A program made the position numbers and the translations under genes. This document shows, one piece after another, positions 46,189 to 58,541 of a DNA stretch of 64,000 bases. Origin of the DNA: Lunularia cruciata (lineage: Eukaryota > Streptophyta > Marchantiopsida > Lunulariales > Lunulariaceae). How positions within the stretch are numbered: position 1 is the stretch's first letter; every line of letters begins with the position of its first letter. The stretch is taken from contig OX419758.1 in assembly GCA_948567375.1 (NCBI GenBank), positions 10,111,001-10,175,000 of the forward strand, given 5' to 3'. A model generated the notes under the pieces. The model was not told the DNA's origin and made no database searches. It was given only the letters and a program-made list of their open reading frames with translations.

Positions 46189-49100
46189 CCTCAGACTCCC
46201 ACTCAACTCACTATACTATGAAACTCTGTAAGCTGAGAGCCCTCATACTTAACTCTTAAGATTGCCCAATTGTACCTCTCTTAGTGAAGAAGATTTTTCA
46301 CAGCATACTGGCCGGCATTTTAAATCAGAAAGGACATGACCCCAATTTTCAAATATCATATTGTTCTCAGAAATCATGACAAGGACGGGTGAGGCAGCGC
46401 GCTTGTTGAATACATTATGTGCACTACATGCTCTTGAACTCATGGACAAGAGCTTTCCATGAAATTCCTTCTTCGGTGTTCGCTCTCACTCGAGGTTTCC
46501 ACAATTTACCGCATTTGAGCTCCCATCTCTTGGAACTTTCTCTCCACTACGGCGTCTTGCCATACTACATTAACGCTGAGAACCGAGCCGACTTCTCTGA
46601 TTCTCAGAATCTCTGGGAAAGCAAGACACCATGATAATTGCTGTCGTAGTGGGGAGCGCACTTCTGCATTTATAATAACAACCTAAAGGATGATAGTATC
46701 TATTTCAACTCGTGATGGTTCAGTAGATTCAGCTCATATTAAAGACATCAATACACGCTGCGCCTAGCTTTCAGATTATTAGCTGTCAAGAATCTGCCCC
46801 ATAACTCCACAGAGCATGAATCGGGGGGTAAAGGACCAATCCACAACCACATCATCACCATAATCACGACGTTCTTCTGTACGACATTTTCAATACCGGT
46901 AATCCTGGTTTTCTGCGTTGGGGCTTTGGACCACACTAGAATGATTCAGCGTACAGTGCTTCATGTTTCTCCATCAGGTGGTCCGTGCATCTCCCTGTCG
47001 GCTCCCATGATATGGGTACGTATCCGCAACAACTATTGTACTGTGATTTTCAAGTTGATTGTCACAGTGGATGTTCAATTGCAAATCATTATGGAAACAA
47101 GTGTGCATATCCATTATGGATAAGGTTCTCAACAACTTCACCCATTTCTCTTCCACGATTGGATTGCGTATTCATGATGTACTTTTCTTTAGATATGAAC
47201 AGAGAATTGTATGTTCATTCCTAATCCGAACAAGGTTAGAATGTTCACTAAATATGAATATAGTAATTTCAGGAAAATTAAGCATGAGGTGTTTACAATT
47301 TGAATGTGAATAAAAAATCATCAGTGTTGAACGTTTATACCAAATTGAATGATCACAGACAAAGAAATATACTGTGACAGTCTAATCATGAGTTAAAACC
47401 ATAACTTCTGCTTGGCTTCGGGCAGAAAATATCTAGTTGAAGTGGAATTTCCATGTCTCAGGTTGAGCAAACTACGACTGGGGAGAAGACATGAGTAGCA
47501 TTTGCCAGTCTTGCCAGCCTAATATACTGCATCGGGGCAAGTCAAATGAAGAGGGTCTGACTATTGATTGTTCAGGGTAAGATTGGACGCGTCGTCTGCT
47601 TGATGTAGCATCCATCCAAATAGAAATAACCCCAATGATACCTGTAGCCATACAAACCATCAGGTTACAGTCTTCTGCCAAAGTCATACGAACCACCACT
47701 TACCCATCTTGTGGGACTAGGGACCATGTTAGTATGAACTACATGTTGGAACGCTAAATAGAAAGTCGCCACGAGTGGTATTGGCATTCACCCAGCTACT
47801 TCGGCACTTCGTGGGGCACTGATGAAGTCGTTCATGCTCCTGGGCAAGCTTATTACGACAGTGTGAAGGTTCCCTTCTAGTGTTTAGATATTCATGCGCT
47901 CGTAGAGCAAGTTGTGATATGCACTGTCTAATCTTGTCACACTTCGCTCCTACCCATCTACCACACCCGCTAACACTGTGTTTCCTTCTTGCTCTATGGT
48001 TCTTCTTTGCTTGGTAATGCATACTCTGCTCTTGAACGAAGGAAGCGTGGCTCGCGAAGGCACGCTTCCTTCATAAGTGCTGCTTAACGCTACAAATTGA
48101 CTGCTTCATTGTGTCCATGGAATGCATCAATCTTCGCTTCTGCTTTGCATCGACTTGGAACGCGTTGTCTAGACTTGTATGTATTTACTTGCTTAAACGT
48201 ACATATCTTGGGTTTGCACCGGTTCTGTCCTAAGGGGGTGTGGATCTCCCGTCCGCGAACGGCTTGTGATCCCATTACTTGTATGTATTGGAATGTTTAC
48301 AAGAGTGGTAGTAAAATCCAAAAATAAACTGTCAAAGTTAGGAAAATGCGACAGTAGAGGAAGCATGCAGAGATAGAGAACGTGAGAATATGGCAAGTGC
48401 AACGACACTTGCATTGGGTGTTCACAATTATTTGAGAACCAACGGATCTTTTCTCTATTTGTAGTACTGTATGATGCCATATTCGTATCTGAGGAACTGA
48501 GGCGGATGAGAGAGAGGTCAGGGACAAAATCTAAACATCTACAAGAGAAAGTAAGCTGTCAGGTGTTTGAGGTGGAACTCGAGATATCATCTCGTCTACG
48601 AACAGCAAATACATGATAGAGTTCTTTGATTCGAATGAAGAGTTTAGACGAGGGATCAAAGGTCAACATTTTTTAGGATTCACCATATTCCAGATGTGAA
48701 GTTATATTACCAATTGAAGCAATCATCTCGGCGATGAAGTTATCGTTAGTTAGTGCAATCCACAGCTTATTCAACCAATTATTAAGATTGGCAGGGCGTT
48801 TGTCTTTTGATTGTTCTGTTTACCACATCAATCAGTTGGGAACTATCGAACTGCCTTGGTAACAATTGAACAGTAATTAGTTGATAAACTGTTCAATTAC
48901 TCAGCAACTCAGGGACAACTCTGAAACAATAGTTAAACAACTCGGTACTATCACAATGTTGTGTGTCAATTTTTCTCTAATTTGTTGAACTGAATGCAAC
49001 GATAGATTACAAACCGATTACTACGAACAGCCATCAAACTTTTCTCGAGTGTGTTCGAATACCGAGCAAACACTTGTAATTGATCCAACGAATCTTATCG

Positions 49101-49638
49101 TGCATCATCATGGCAATTTATGTCAAATCCAAGCTTTAACCGGTTTGGACACTAGAGATGTTCTCTTATATACAAGCATCGACGATTCGCATTGGATTTC
49201 AATAGTGTATCTTGTTTGTTCAAACGTCTAATCAATTCTTTAGAACTCTTTGCTAGTGAATCTCAGTCGCATAAGCACAAGTTTAGAGATGATCCTGGAG
49301 CTTTCTCCATTTGAATGTTTGTCAAGAAATTTCAATCGCTGTACAGTCAGTAAACTGTGTGATACAAATGGTGCGTCTGGACACTCTTTGATAGTCTAGA
49401 GCACTTGTCCCAGCACCGTTTTCCTATGCACCCTTTCTCTACTACAGATTCGACGCTCGGTTAGAGTATGTGGATATGACAATATCAGGAAGAATAAGTA
49501 CAAACAACGACCAGAACTTGAGGTCGACAAGGACGATAGGAAGTGAAATCTATAGCTAGGGTAGCTTTCGTCTGTGACGTTGCTTTTCGTATGTGTAATC
49601 ACGCTTTAGAGTAAATGTCTCTAAGAAATTCAGAAGCA
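46189..49638. other. Intergenic region, no supported gene
   Basis: The promoter region of the GeBP-like gene lies at its left. Short open stretches exist on both strands, among them a 97-codon Cys- and Arg-rich one on - (48022-47729), but none has homology I can name or splice context. A hairpin with perfect 12-bp arms GAAGGAAGCGTG / CACGCTTCCTTC lies at 48039-48073, and a smaller inverted repeat (ATTGAACAGT / ACTGTTCAAT) near 48870-48900. Confidence 0.5.
48039..48073. repeat. Hairpin with perfect 12-bp arms
   Basis: GAAGGAAGCGTG at 48039-48050, an 11-nt loop, and CACGCTTCCTTC at 48062-48073. It is in intergenic sequence with no adjacent gene end. Confidence 0.8.
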
Positions 49639-52600
49639 CTAAAATTGTTGTCTCTCGAGAAACTGAAGGATGGGGAGGAACACATCCTGTGTGCGATTTA
49701 CACTGAACGCAAGATCATAGTGAGCATACTCCGGCAGCAGCAATGAAGTTGAGGGACCATTCAAACGTGACAGAAAGCGTTTGGTTCCACTGGGTGGAGA
49801 GTAAGTGTCCTGTCCTCCGTAGATTACAAAAACTGGCAAATATGGTGGAATGTCCTCCGGGTGGTAGTCTGGAGCGTTAGGCACACCGTAAACCTCAGTA
49901 TTGTTGGCCGAGGAATTGTAATCAAAGTGGCGCCAGGTGTTCGTCCTCACGCCTGCGCAGTGCAAAGCGATCAGCTTCTGCAATCTTATGCCAGCTGAAA
50001 CGAGTACAGGTCTGCCGATGTATGGCGACGAAATGTGTGTACTTACCTTGCTGGTAATGCAGGAGGTTCTTGAAAGATGTCGTTCCATCCCATCCATTTG
50101 CAAACGACACCATCGCTGATCCCAAGCAGCAATTAGGTCCTGCGACATGACAACGAGAGTGAGACGGATTATGTCAAATTACTCTTTTGGTGGGGTCAAT
50201 ACTATTGTGCAGAGAACGAGATCCTCAAGCACGTAGCAAACGTTGGAATGAAAAACTCTGTTTGAAGAACAAGGACTGGACAATGCTTCATATGAAAGTA
50301 CCTGAAATTGTCGCCAAGGCCATACCCAGTGGACCCTGACCGTTGAAGGAGGTCACGGGGAAAGCTCTGCATCGGAAAACATCCAGAGACTGTCACATTT
50401 ACGTATGAAGTAAACCTTCAAGGAACTGGAGCGTACATGCTGTGGGAAGGTGTACAAGGTGAAATTATCGCACAAGTGTATGTTGTCTAAGATTGAGAAA
50501 ACGAAATGGTTATACTCACGAAGAAAAGTTGAATGCTCCATTCTGGTACCCAACGTTCCAGGAAGTCTGGGCCAAGAATAAAAATGAATCCAAACTCAAA
50601 CTCAAGATAGGGTGACAAGCAAGCTTGCAATGGAAATAAAGTTACATGGAAGTAAGGGACGATAGTTGAATATTATATTTGAGTCACACAGTTCATATTT
50701 TGCTACTAATGACAATCGAACTATTACCTGATCCATTTGATTACCGAACAGAAAAGCCCAGGCTTCCAACATAATCGAGCTCGTATTGCCCCTGTAAATC
50801 GTCGGCCCTATTAAGGTCAAGCTTCTCATTAACCGAGCACTGTCGGGCATGGTCGCTGCTGCCGCTCCCACCGTGGCGCTCTGCACACGGTGGAATCAGG
50901 AGATATTAGTTGTATACAACCGAAACCAAGGATCACTGAGGCTACATCTATCATGAGTTTCGAGCACCGTCAGTAGGAAAATATTCCCTAAAACACTTAA
51001 CTTTTCAACGGTAAACAATCGAACCAGTTAGAAATCTGACTTCCAGTTTACCTGCGAAATTCCTACATAATGGACGTTCATGTCCGTCAAATTGTTCACC
51101 AATTGTAAGAAAGCGGGCACATCGTCCTTGGCGTGTTCATCCCAAGTCCAGTTCCAGTAGCTCTACACCAGAGATTAGTGACAAGGGAGGGTCGAATAAG
51201 TATCAGTAAGCACCTCAACAACACTTCTATTCAGATAGCACCGCACTGGAGACGAAAGAAAGCTTTCAGCTTTCAGTGTGCTCCTACCAAGCTCACCAAG
51301 TAAATGTACTCGCCTGCTGATACTTAAGACGATTCTCTGCGAGCTGAAGGAAAGCTATACAGAAAGTCATAACATTACGTTTACCTTCTCATTTGGTTGA
51401 AGGGTGGCATGATCATGGCCCCAAAAAGTGGCTCGCTCGTGCCCAACCCACACATCAAAGCCTGCATCAAGTAGGAGGAAGGGAAGCAACCTGTCGGCAG
51501 GCTGTGTGAACTGAAACCAGCTTTCCCCACTGAAGAATTCCTGGTGCATAAGCAACACTGGGGGCCTCCCTTTTACAAACTCTTCACTTACTTGATCCCG
51601 AACAGCGGATGGACCTTTTGGTTGTGCAGAAACATTATTCGGTTTTTGGTTAGAAGTTTCTGGTGAAGGAGCCTTGGACGCAGTTGAATTGGCAGAATGA
51701 TTATCCGGTTTTCGGCTAGACGTTTCTGTTGAAGGAGCCTTGGACGCAGTTGAATTGGCAGAATGATTATCCGGTTTTCGGCCAGACGTTTCTGTTGAAG
51801 GAGCCTTGGACGCAGTTGAATTGGTAGAATAATTATCCAGTTTTCGGCTAGACGTTTCGGTTGAAGGAGCCGTGGACGCAGTTGAATTGGCAGAATGATT
51901 AGCCGGGTTTTGATTAGAAGCTTGTGTTGAAGGAGCCTTGGACGCAGTCGAATTACTATCGCTGGGCGGCAACACCGATTGCTTCGACTTTGCAGTCTGG
52001 ATTGTGGTTGAGGGAGCTTCCTTCGAAGTCGGAAGCTCGGGGTGAACGACTTCTGTCGTTTGGTTGTAATGGCGCTGATCTTTGTGGTGGTGGTGATGAT
52101 GATGATGGTGGACCGGGTTAGGACTTGGACTTTCTTCTTCTTGTAAATTAGATGTGGAGCTCCCCTGTTGAGACTGGGTGGAATCCCCAGTCGAAGTAGC
52201 CATATCCAATAACTCAAGCTTTTTACGGGACCTACGTTTCGAGCTTCGAGACAACCTCTGGCCTTTGGGAGTGGAAGGTTGAGGTTCCAGCTGAGTGTGA
52301 CCAGGAAGCTCCGAGGGTGATTTCTCGTTTCTGCTTGTTGATTCAATTCTTTGGAAAGCAAAATTGGTTTCCGGGTTCGAAGATTCGAAAGGAGAGTCCT
52401 CGTCGGTAACCGGAATCTGATCATCGAGAAACGGAAGATCGTTGTCATCATCATTTAAAGGAAGACCCTGGTTTGGGGTAGGAGTTGGCTGCAAACAATC
52501 CGGCGACCCAAATGGTACTTGGCTACCACAGACGATATCGTGTGGTAGCGACATTGAATCAGGGGTGTTGTCGATGGATGCATCAGTTGTGTCGGGCCTA

Positions 52601-52936
52601 TCAGTGTGTCCACTGTGTCGTAATTGTCTCTCTCTGCTACCAATGCGGTGGGCCGTCAAAATGAAACCACCTGCCGTTTGTGTCTGCTCATATCCACGCA
52701 AAATTAAGTTAGAATTCATCCGCTGTCCAGAATTGCTGAATCTAGAGGAAGGGCATTTCTGAGCAGCAGATACTTACTTTGTACTCCGCACAGATATATC
52801 CAAAAGGCTCAACAAATTGTGAGCAGAAGAGAGAATCCGAAGCGTATGCATGCATCGGGGAATTGATCGCCATTGCTCTGACTACTAATAATAATGCTAT
52901 CATCCGATTCCATGGCAAGACTTGGAACTTAGCCAT
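49639..52936 (-). CDS. Gastric/lysosomal-type triacylglycerol lipase with long disordered insert (8 exons, 746 aa)
   Basis: Exons: 52936-52778, 52683-51385, 51162-51052, 50880-50728, 50566-50520, 50366-50302, 50139-50047, 49952-49639. All seven introns are GT-AG and the frame is open throughout. The start ATG at 52936 gives a signal peptide (MIALLLVVRAMA region). CSQFVEPFGYICAEYK and TQTAGGFILTAHRI form the N-terminal lipase region (PF04083 type). VLLMHQEFFSGESWF and LLDAGFDVWVGHERATFWGH are the oxyanion and following blocks. YVGISQS holds nucleophile Ser about 522, YGGQDTYSPP Asp about 691 and PEYAHYDLAF His about 720, so the triad is complete. Unusual points: the nucleophile elbow is GxSxS rather than GxSxG, and HG in the oxyanion motif is HQ. 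About 350 extra residues, rich in Ser, Asn, Pro and Asp with a His9 run and five 22-residue repeats, split the N-terminal region from the hydrolase core. It is predicted to be a secreted or vacuolar lipid hydrolase. Confidence 0.88.
51632..51964 (-). repeat. Five tandem 66-bp repeats inside lipase exon 2
   Basis: Each unit encodes 22 residues of the type NSTASKAPSTETS followed by xRKPDNHSA. The middle units are nearly identical at DNA level and the outer ones more diverged, and all keep the frame. The length is likely to vary between individuals. Confidence 0.92.
52083..52112 (-). repeat. Polyhistidine run in lipase exon 2
   Basis: A GTG/ATG-rich plus-strand run encodes nine His in a row on the - strand, followed by KDQRHYN. 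It lies within the disordered insert of the lipase. Confidence 0.85.
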
Positions 52937-55041
52937 GATTCTGCTGTGGATTTCTGTCCACAATTTTGTCAGCAAGTGACGGCTACAATAGTGACGAACA
53001 GCGCCCGTCCTCCTGGTTCTCGTGCTTCTAGAGCTTATCTCTCTTGGCATGCCAAACAAAGTTTTCTGCGCTAAAATTGTGAGGCTTTGTGAATCGAGTC
53101 GGCTCTAGAATTAACCTTCTCTGTGGAGTACAGTCACACGATGCATGTGCCTTGTGCCTGCATCTCCAAATCTACAAGTTTACCACTGAAGTCGGATCGC
53201 GGCATTTATGGGTAAACATGAGTATGTTTACGTTGAGTAAAGCGTCGCAGCATTTGCCATTTCTTGCTTCATGCGCTGCACAAACGATAAGGACGAGCAG
53301 CTGAAACGGTTTTACACCGATCAAGACGTTAAGCTTTACGTTTGGGTTGATCAACTGATGGACCGCGGTTCCCTTCCAGTTGGAATTGATACTCCCCGGA
53401 GGTCAAGTTCTTGGTATCCCCCTGACGACATATCCTTGTTTCTTGTAATTTGAATGTGCATGATTTGAATGTGCAAGTTCTGACACAACAGCTCTTCGAA
53501 TATGAAGTTCAAACATTCATCTTCGTTGGCACCGTATCCTTTCTTATGGTTCAATAGTCTCGAACACTCCAACGGTAGTCTGAGATACTTAACAAGCACA
53601 GACAGATTTCAAAGAGTCGCAACGACAGTATATTGTAAAGCTTGATTTCATTATTGGAGCCTCTGTTCGAATTTAATGAGATAACGTAGAGTCAGAGAAC
53701 TGACAGGGATAAGTGACTTTACACAGGATAGACTGGAGGGTTCTGTTCAGAGGATCAAATTTGTTGAACTCGGCTCGACAAAACAGACCTCTGTTTCTAT
53801 GATCCAACTTTTGTTGTCGCTACGGAGTGAACACTACTGATTTTGCCGATTACTTTTCATTCCTGTAAATTCTACTTCATGTTTTTGTTGTCGCCACCGA
53901 GTAAACTCTACTGAATACTTTCCTTGCTGACACTTCTTTCTCATGTTGTCAGTTCAACCTCCAGTTTTTATTCGGCACCACTTCGTGGACACTACTGTTT
54001 TCGCTTACTGCTTCTTTCTCTTTTGTCAGTTCAAATTCCGGTTTTTGTTGGCCTTTACAAAGCCAACAATACACTGTTGGCTCTGTTGGAACCTAAGAAC
54101 AAGCCGAGATGGAAGTCGAGACACTGACGGTTTAAGCGTCGAGTAGTATTAGCGGTAGATGTATGAGAGCCGAGTAAGTTGGCTCTTCTATTTCTAGTAG
54201 CTTCCTACAGTGCTGAGATAAGAGTAATATTACGGTCGTTCGTTAACAACAGGTTCTCAAGACCATGAAGGTAATGGCAGGAAGATTTGTGCACTTCCTT
54301 TCCTAGATGTGATGGCCCTTTGAGCACATACAGCAGAGTTGATTCTTCGACGAATTAGCAGCAATGATTTATGAATTTGGCCTTGGTGTGGTATCGATCT
54401 TTTGTTCCAGTAATGATGATCCACTGATCTCGTCCAATTCCCCTGTTGTTTAATATCTCGCTTTGTTTTCTTTCAGGTTGAACGGGTATCTTGTACACTC
54501 CTATCACCATCATTGATATAGTAGTTTGTCACCATATTCATGCCGCGGGTTACAACGTTTTTTACTGCAAAGCAAGTGAAATTCTAAATCGCTTATAATC
54601 CGTTATGACGTTACGTCGTTGCGAGCATTTGAAAAGAAAACGGATTGGTCATAACCTTAACTGCACACCCTTTCTAAATTAGAATCTACAATTGTCATCA
54701 CGTCTACTACTCAGAACCAAGCTGTCCGATTACAGCAGAACTTCAACTCTTGGCCGATATAACCGGGAAGAGAAATCCAAGAGTATACAAATTTCAGCGA
54801 ATCATTAACCTGTGCAGTAGATCGCCTACAGCCAACTCCACAATTTTTTGAATTGCTAAGGATATTGTCACGAGTAGGGCAATGGATTCTCCGTCAGTGC
54901 TTCGTGATTCTACTGATCTACTTGAACTCTTCAACCACGGTTTTGATACATCAGATCCAATTTGTGTGCAGGTCCTTCAGGAAATCACACAAAGCTTTGT
55001 ATACAGAGGACATGTGGTGTAAGAGAACTTTGCCATCCGAA
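52937..55041. other. Intergenic region with weak tandem repeats
   Basis: The first part is the promoter region of the lipase gene. Around 53810-54050 a ~75-80-bp unit recurs about three times in degenerate form (GTTGTCGCTACGGAGTGAAC, GTTGTCGCCACCGAGTAAAC, then a third with CACCACTTCGTGGACAC). No gene is supported; several short open stretches on + have no recognisable features. Confidence 0.5.
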
Positions 55042-55329
55042 TCACAATCTCTTATTCCTTGCTACACAGTCGCGTAGCTGCTTCTCCAATAGTCCGCAAG
55101 AGCCAGACTCTTTCTGCATGCACTCCCACAAAGGCGCACAATCACAGTGAGGTTCAAGCACCTCAGCAGTTCTAACATCAGCAATGGTCGCCACAGGTGT
55201 TGCAGCTACCGAAGGAATTGACATACTAGGAGGACCAGATGAGATACTGTACGAATGAAAGGCAAACCCTAACACCGCAGCTCCTCCACCAAAGGCGGCA
55301 ACAGCGGTCCTCCGAATTGCAGACGACAT
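55042..55329 (-). CDS. Small CX9C-like protein, probably mitochondrial (95 aa)
   Basis: ATG at 55329 (MSSAIRRTAVAAFGGGAAVL) opens a 95-residue frame; the codons upstream in frame begin with TTG, not ATG. The N-terminus is basic and then Ala/Gly-rich and hydrophobic, like a mitochondrial presequence or single membrane helix. A Ser/Pro/Val-rich middle follows. The C-terminus has five cysteines: CDCAPLWEC, then C-x7-C and finally C-x9-C (CGLLEKQLRDC). That is half of the twin-CX9C pattern of intermembrane-space proteins, so oxidative folding there is possible but not shown. I do not know a named orthologue. It is transcribed divergently from the frame-disrupted gene at 55573. Confidence 0.6.
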   Translation of the reverse strand: MSSAIRRTAVAAFGGGAAVLGFAFHSYSISSGPPSMSIPSVAATPVATIADVRTAEVLEPHCDCAPLWECMQKESGSCGLLEKQLRDCVARNKRL

Positions 55330-55572
55330 GTCTTCACTCGTTGAAACTTTTAGCAAGATTAACCAGGCGAAATTCGAGTAGTCACCAATTCAGAATCGAT
55401 TGAACGATTGGAAGCACAAACAAGGGCAAATATCAGACAGATCTCTTCGTCTCTTCCTCTCTTCAATCTTTGGAAAGGACTTGAGCATCTGGGGCTTCGC
55501 TTTGAGAAAAGAGTCCCCTATCGCTTCACTCCAAAGAGATATTCAGTCTGAACCTTCAAATGGAAATCGAAA

Positions 55573-56131
55573 ATGGACGGAACCGACCAAATCGACGTTG
55601 ATCAGGGAGACGGAAACCAATTCCCAGAGTTTCAGCTCAAAAGCTTCTGCGTTACTCTCAAAAGCAGTTCCATGTTCTGAGGAAGAGACAGGTGACTAAA
55701 GCCACCGCTGAGACCACGAAAGACACAATAATTGAAGCGTTTCAAAGAGAAATCATACTGGTATCAATTGATTTTGAGCACCGCGCGCAAGAAGGAGAAG
55801 AAGGCAGAGTCGTGGAACAAGTACTGCAGAATTCTCCACAACTGATTTCAGAGATCCAAACACTTTCAAACTTTTCGCGAAATTTAGGCTCTATATCTGG
55901 ATTTTCAGGAATATTACCGCATGTTACACGCATTGTACCAGACTACAACTTCCCGATGCCGACAACGTATAAATTCGCCTGTAATGGGAACTCGGTACCA
56001 GAAAGTATCCGTAATCTACCGGTATGAGTTCCATTACAGGCTTTGGGAGTGGACCGCCGACCACTGCGAATCCGCACATGGTGCCCCATATCTCCACGTC
56101 ATATCCTGCGCCTGCTGACTCCACTGGATGA
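55573..56131 (+). pseudogene. Unrecognised gene with two apparent frameshifts
   Basis: Three consecutive coding-like stretches lie in three frames. The first starts at ATG 55573 (MDGTDQIDVDQGDGNQFPEF) and stops at TGA 55678-55680. The second covers about 55660-56027 (EAFQREIILVSIDFEHRAQE, then VVEQVLQNSPQLISEIQTLS). The third runs from 56024 to TGA 56131, beginning MSSITGFGSGPPTTANPHMV. Each change of frame is the same (-1) and there is no room for an intron at either junction. This means a pseudogene, programmed shifting, or sequencing errors. CpG content is normal, and it faces the small - strand gene across about 240 bp, as in a shared promoter. The family is unknown. Confidence 0.4.
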
Positions 56132-56149
56132 TACATGAGCCAATCTCTT

Positions 56150-58491
56150 TAACCACCTCTAATTAGGTCAAATTAGTGTCAATTACGCTAAACTTCACAG
56201 CAGTAATTTTGCCTTATGCTCCTTTCTACTATCATTTGTTGAGTCACTGACCGAAATTTTCTCCACATTTTGTGAGGGTAAAATGATTGTACAGGAAAAT
56301 AACTTGAAAGTATGTAAAACATTTTCGAGATAAGAGTGGGAAATAACATTTAACCGGAAAACGTTATCGTAAATCTACACTAGATTAGCACAAGCTTTAA
56401 AGCGTACCTTGCTTATGGGGCAAACGATCATTTCAAAAGGGGCGATGGAAAATTCTTCCGGCCATTTGAGTTTTCACATTGCATCTCCAGGATATAATTA
56501 AGGATTTGAAAGGTTTCCTTTATATTTTATTAACAGGGAAATTTGACCGTATGACAATCTTCTGATAAGAACATGCCACTAAAAGAAATTATATTAAGGA
56601 AAAGAAAGTATAGGGGCCTGTCCTTGCCACTTTCAATTCTTGAACCTTTTTTATTTCTTCCATTGCAATCTACGTTGTAAATTCTTTTCCCTCTCATAAC
56701 TATCTGATTGTTTTTTAACCTACAGGCTCATTTATACCTCATTAGTTGAACTTTCTTAATATGTAATAGTCATCACTTGACACCTGGTATGTTGTAATAT
56801 TGTACTGATACTAGTAATTATTAAGAACAACAAATATTTCTGAAATTGCATAATGATATAAATCAAAGAAATCGTTTTTAACATGGTTAATCTATTACTC
56901 TTAGTTTCAATTTGAGTTTGAATTTTAAATAAGTACTCCCTATATATCTAGAAAGGATAGACAACACATTTATCTTTCATTTTTACATAATCTCAAAATC
57001 CCACACTGCCCATGAAGCAAATGTCTTTATTTAGAAGGGTAAGTTATGATAGTTATTATCAGTGAATTTTTGATAAATTTACTAATATTTTATATTTTAA
57101 TATAAATTTTTATTGATTTTCTTGACATACTTGCTACATGAATTTACAACTTCTCTTAGTAAATATATATGTAAATCAAATTTATGAAATATATTTATTT
57201 AGTAAGTAACCTTGAACCTTATAAGAAGAAAAGAGATATGCTTCATGAATTCTCAATTTATCTGTTGTTATCTGTTATTAGAAAAAAATTTGAAATATTT
57301 TTTTCTGAAATTATATCTGCCACTTTGAAAGTAGATATTACTCATACACATATGATGCTTTATATAGTTGAAGAAATATAGAATCTTTAAAATCAAAAAT
57401 TAATTAGTAAAATAAAACTTTATATATATATATTCAGAAACATCAAGAATGAATTCCAACAAGTTCAACCAAACATGAGCAAACTAAGGTACTTGAAATT
57501 ATAAGAAGTAGTTTGAAATAACCATCATGCTTTTTATCTTGCTTATTAATATAATGATATAATTATTAAGAACACAAACTTATCTTCCTTCTCTTAGTAT
57601 TCAAATATAATAAAAAAAATTTTTAAGATTGATCAAAAATTAGATTCGATTAGCTGGTACTTGTAAAATCTAGATTAGATTGTCTTTGAATTTTCTATTA
57701 TTATAATAAATCACAATTAGCATAGGTATTTATAGGAAAAATCTATTGAAAATAAAATATAACCTTCAATATTACTCATTAATCTCAAATTTTCCTTTAA
57801 ATATAAGTGTAATGTAAATATAGGTTTTCTTTCTAATCTTGATAGTTGCGTAATTCAACTTGTTTAACTCATAGTCTAATCACTATAGTGGTACTAATAC
57901 ATAAAGTTAACTCAAAATATATATTTTCATTAAATTAAAATTTTTTATGTTGAAAATACTCCACGTGGTGATTAAATAAACATGAAATGTGAGATATTCT
58001 AGCTAATATTTGGTTCATATCACCTATTCTAACTCCAAAAACTATATAGCATTAAAATTATTGAGGAAAGAATATAAAAATTTGGATGATTATTCATTAC
58101 TTACTCTATATAGGTCATAAAATATTTTCAGTATATCTTTTAGCTCTTTCTTATTTTTTCCCTTTTTAGTTAAAATTATTTGTAAATTTTGATTGATTTA
58201 TAAAATAAGAAGAATATAATTGGATCTATAAAGTCAAAAAATGAGTTTATATGAAATAAAATAAATATTTTTATGATTAAACTTGAAGTTACAAGATAAA
58301 AGAAAGTATCACAAATTCAAAAAATTCATTCAAGTTTTCTTATTCTTAGTATATCGTTGAGTTAGTGCAAGTATATTTTCATTTGAGTCACAATGATTTT
58401 GAATGATGAAAAAGCATATCCTTATTTACCCATAAGAATATGGTCAAACAATTATATATCTGCTGTTTTGAATCTCTCTCTAACATATAGC

Positions 58492-58541
<50 letters not shown>

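Noticed and set aside
45383-46231. 282-codon open stretch on the + strand
   Set aside because: It lies opposite the GeBP-like gene, which has a clear domain on the - strand. The + frame has no recognisable domain and its low-complexity Ser runs mirror the acidic regions of the real protein.
47729-48022. 97-codon Cys/Arg-rich open stretch on -
   Set aside because: No signal peptide, no known Cys spacing and no splice or neighbour support. Left as an unproven possibility.
51588-52454. 288-codon open stretch on the - strand in a second frame
   Set aside because: An overlapping frame of lipase exon 2. Its Arg/Leu-rich repeats are the out-of-frame reading of the 66-bp coding repeats.
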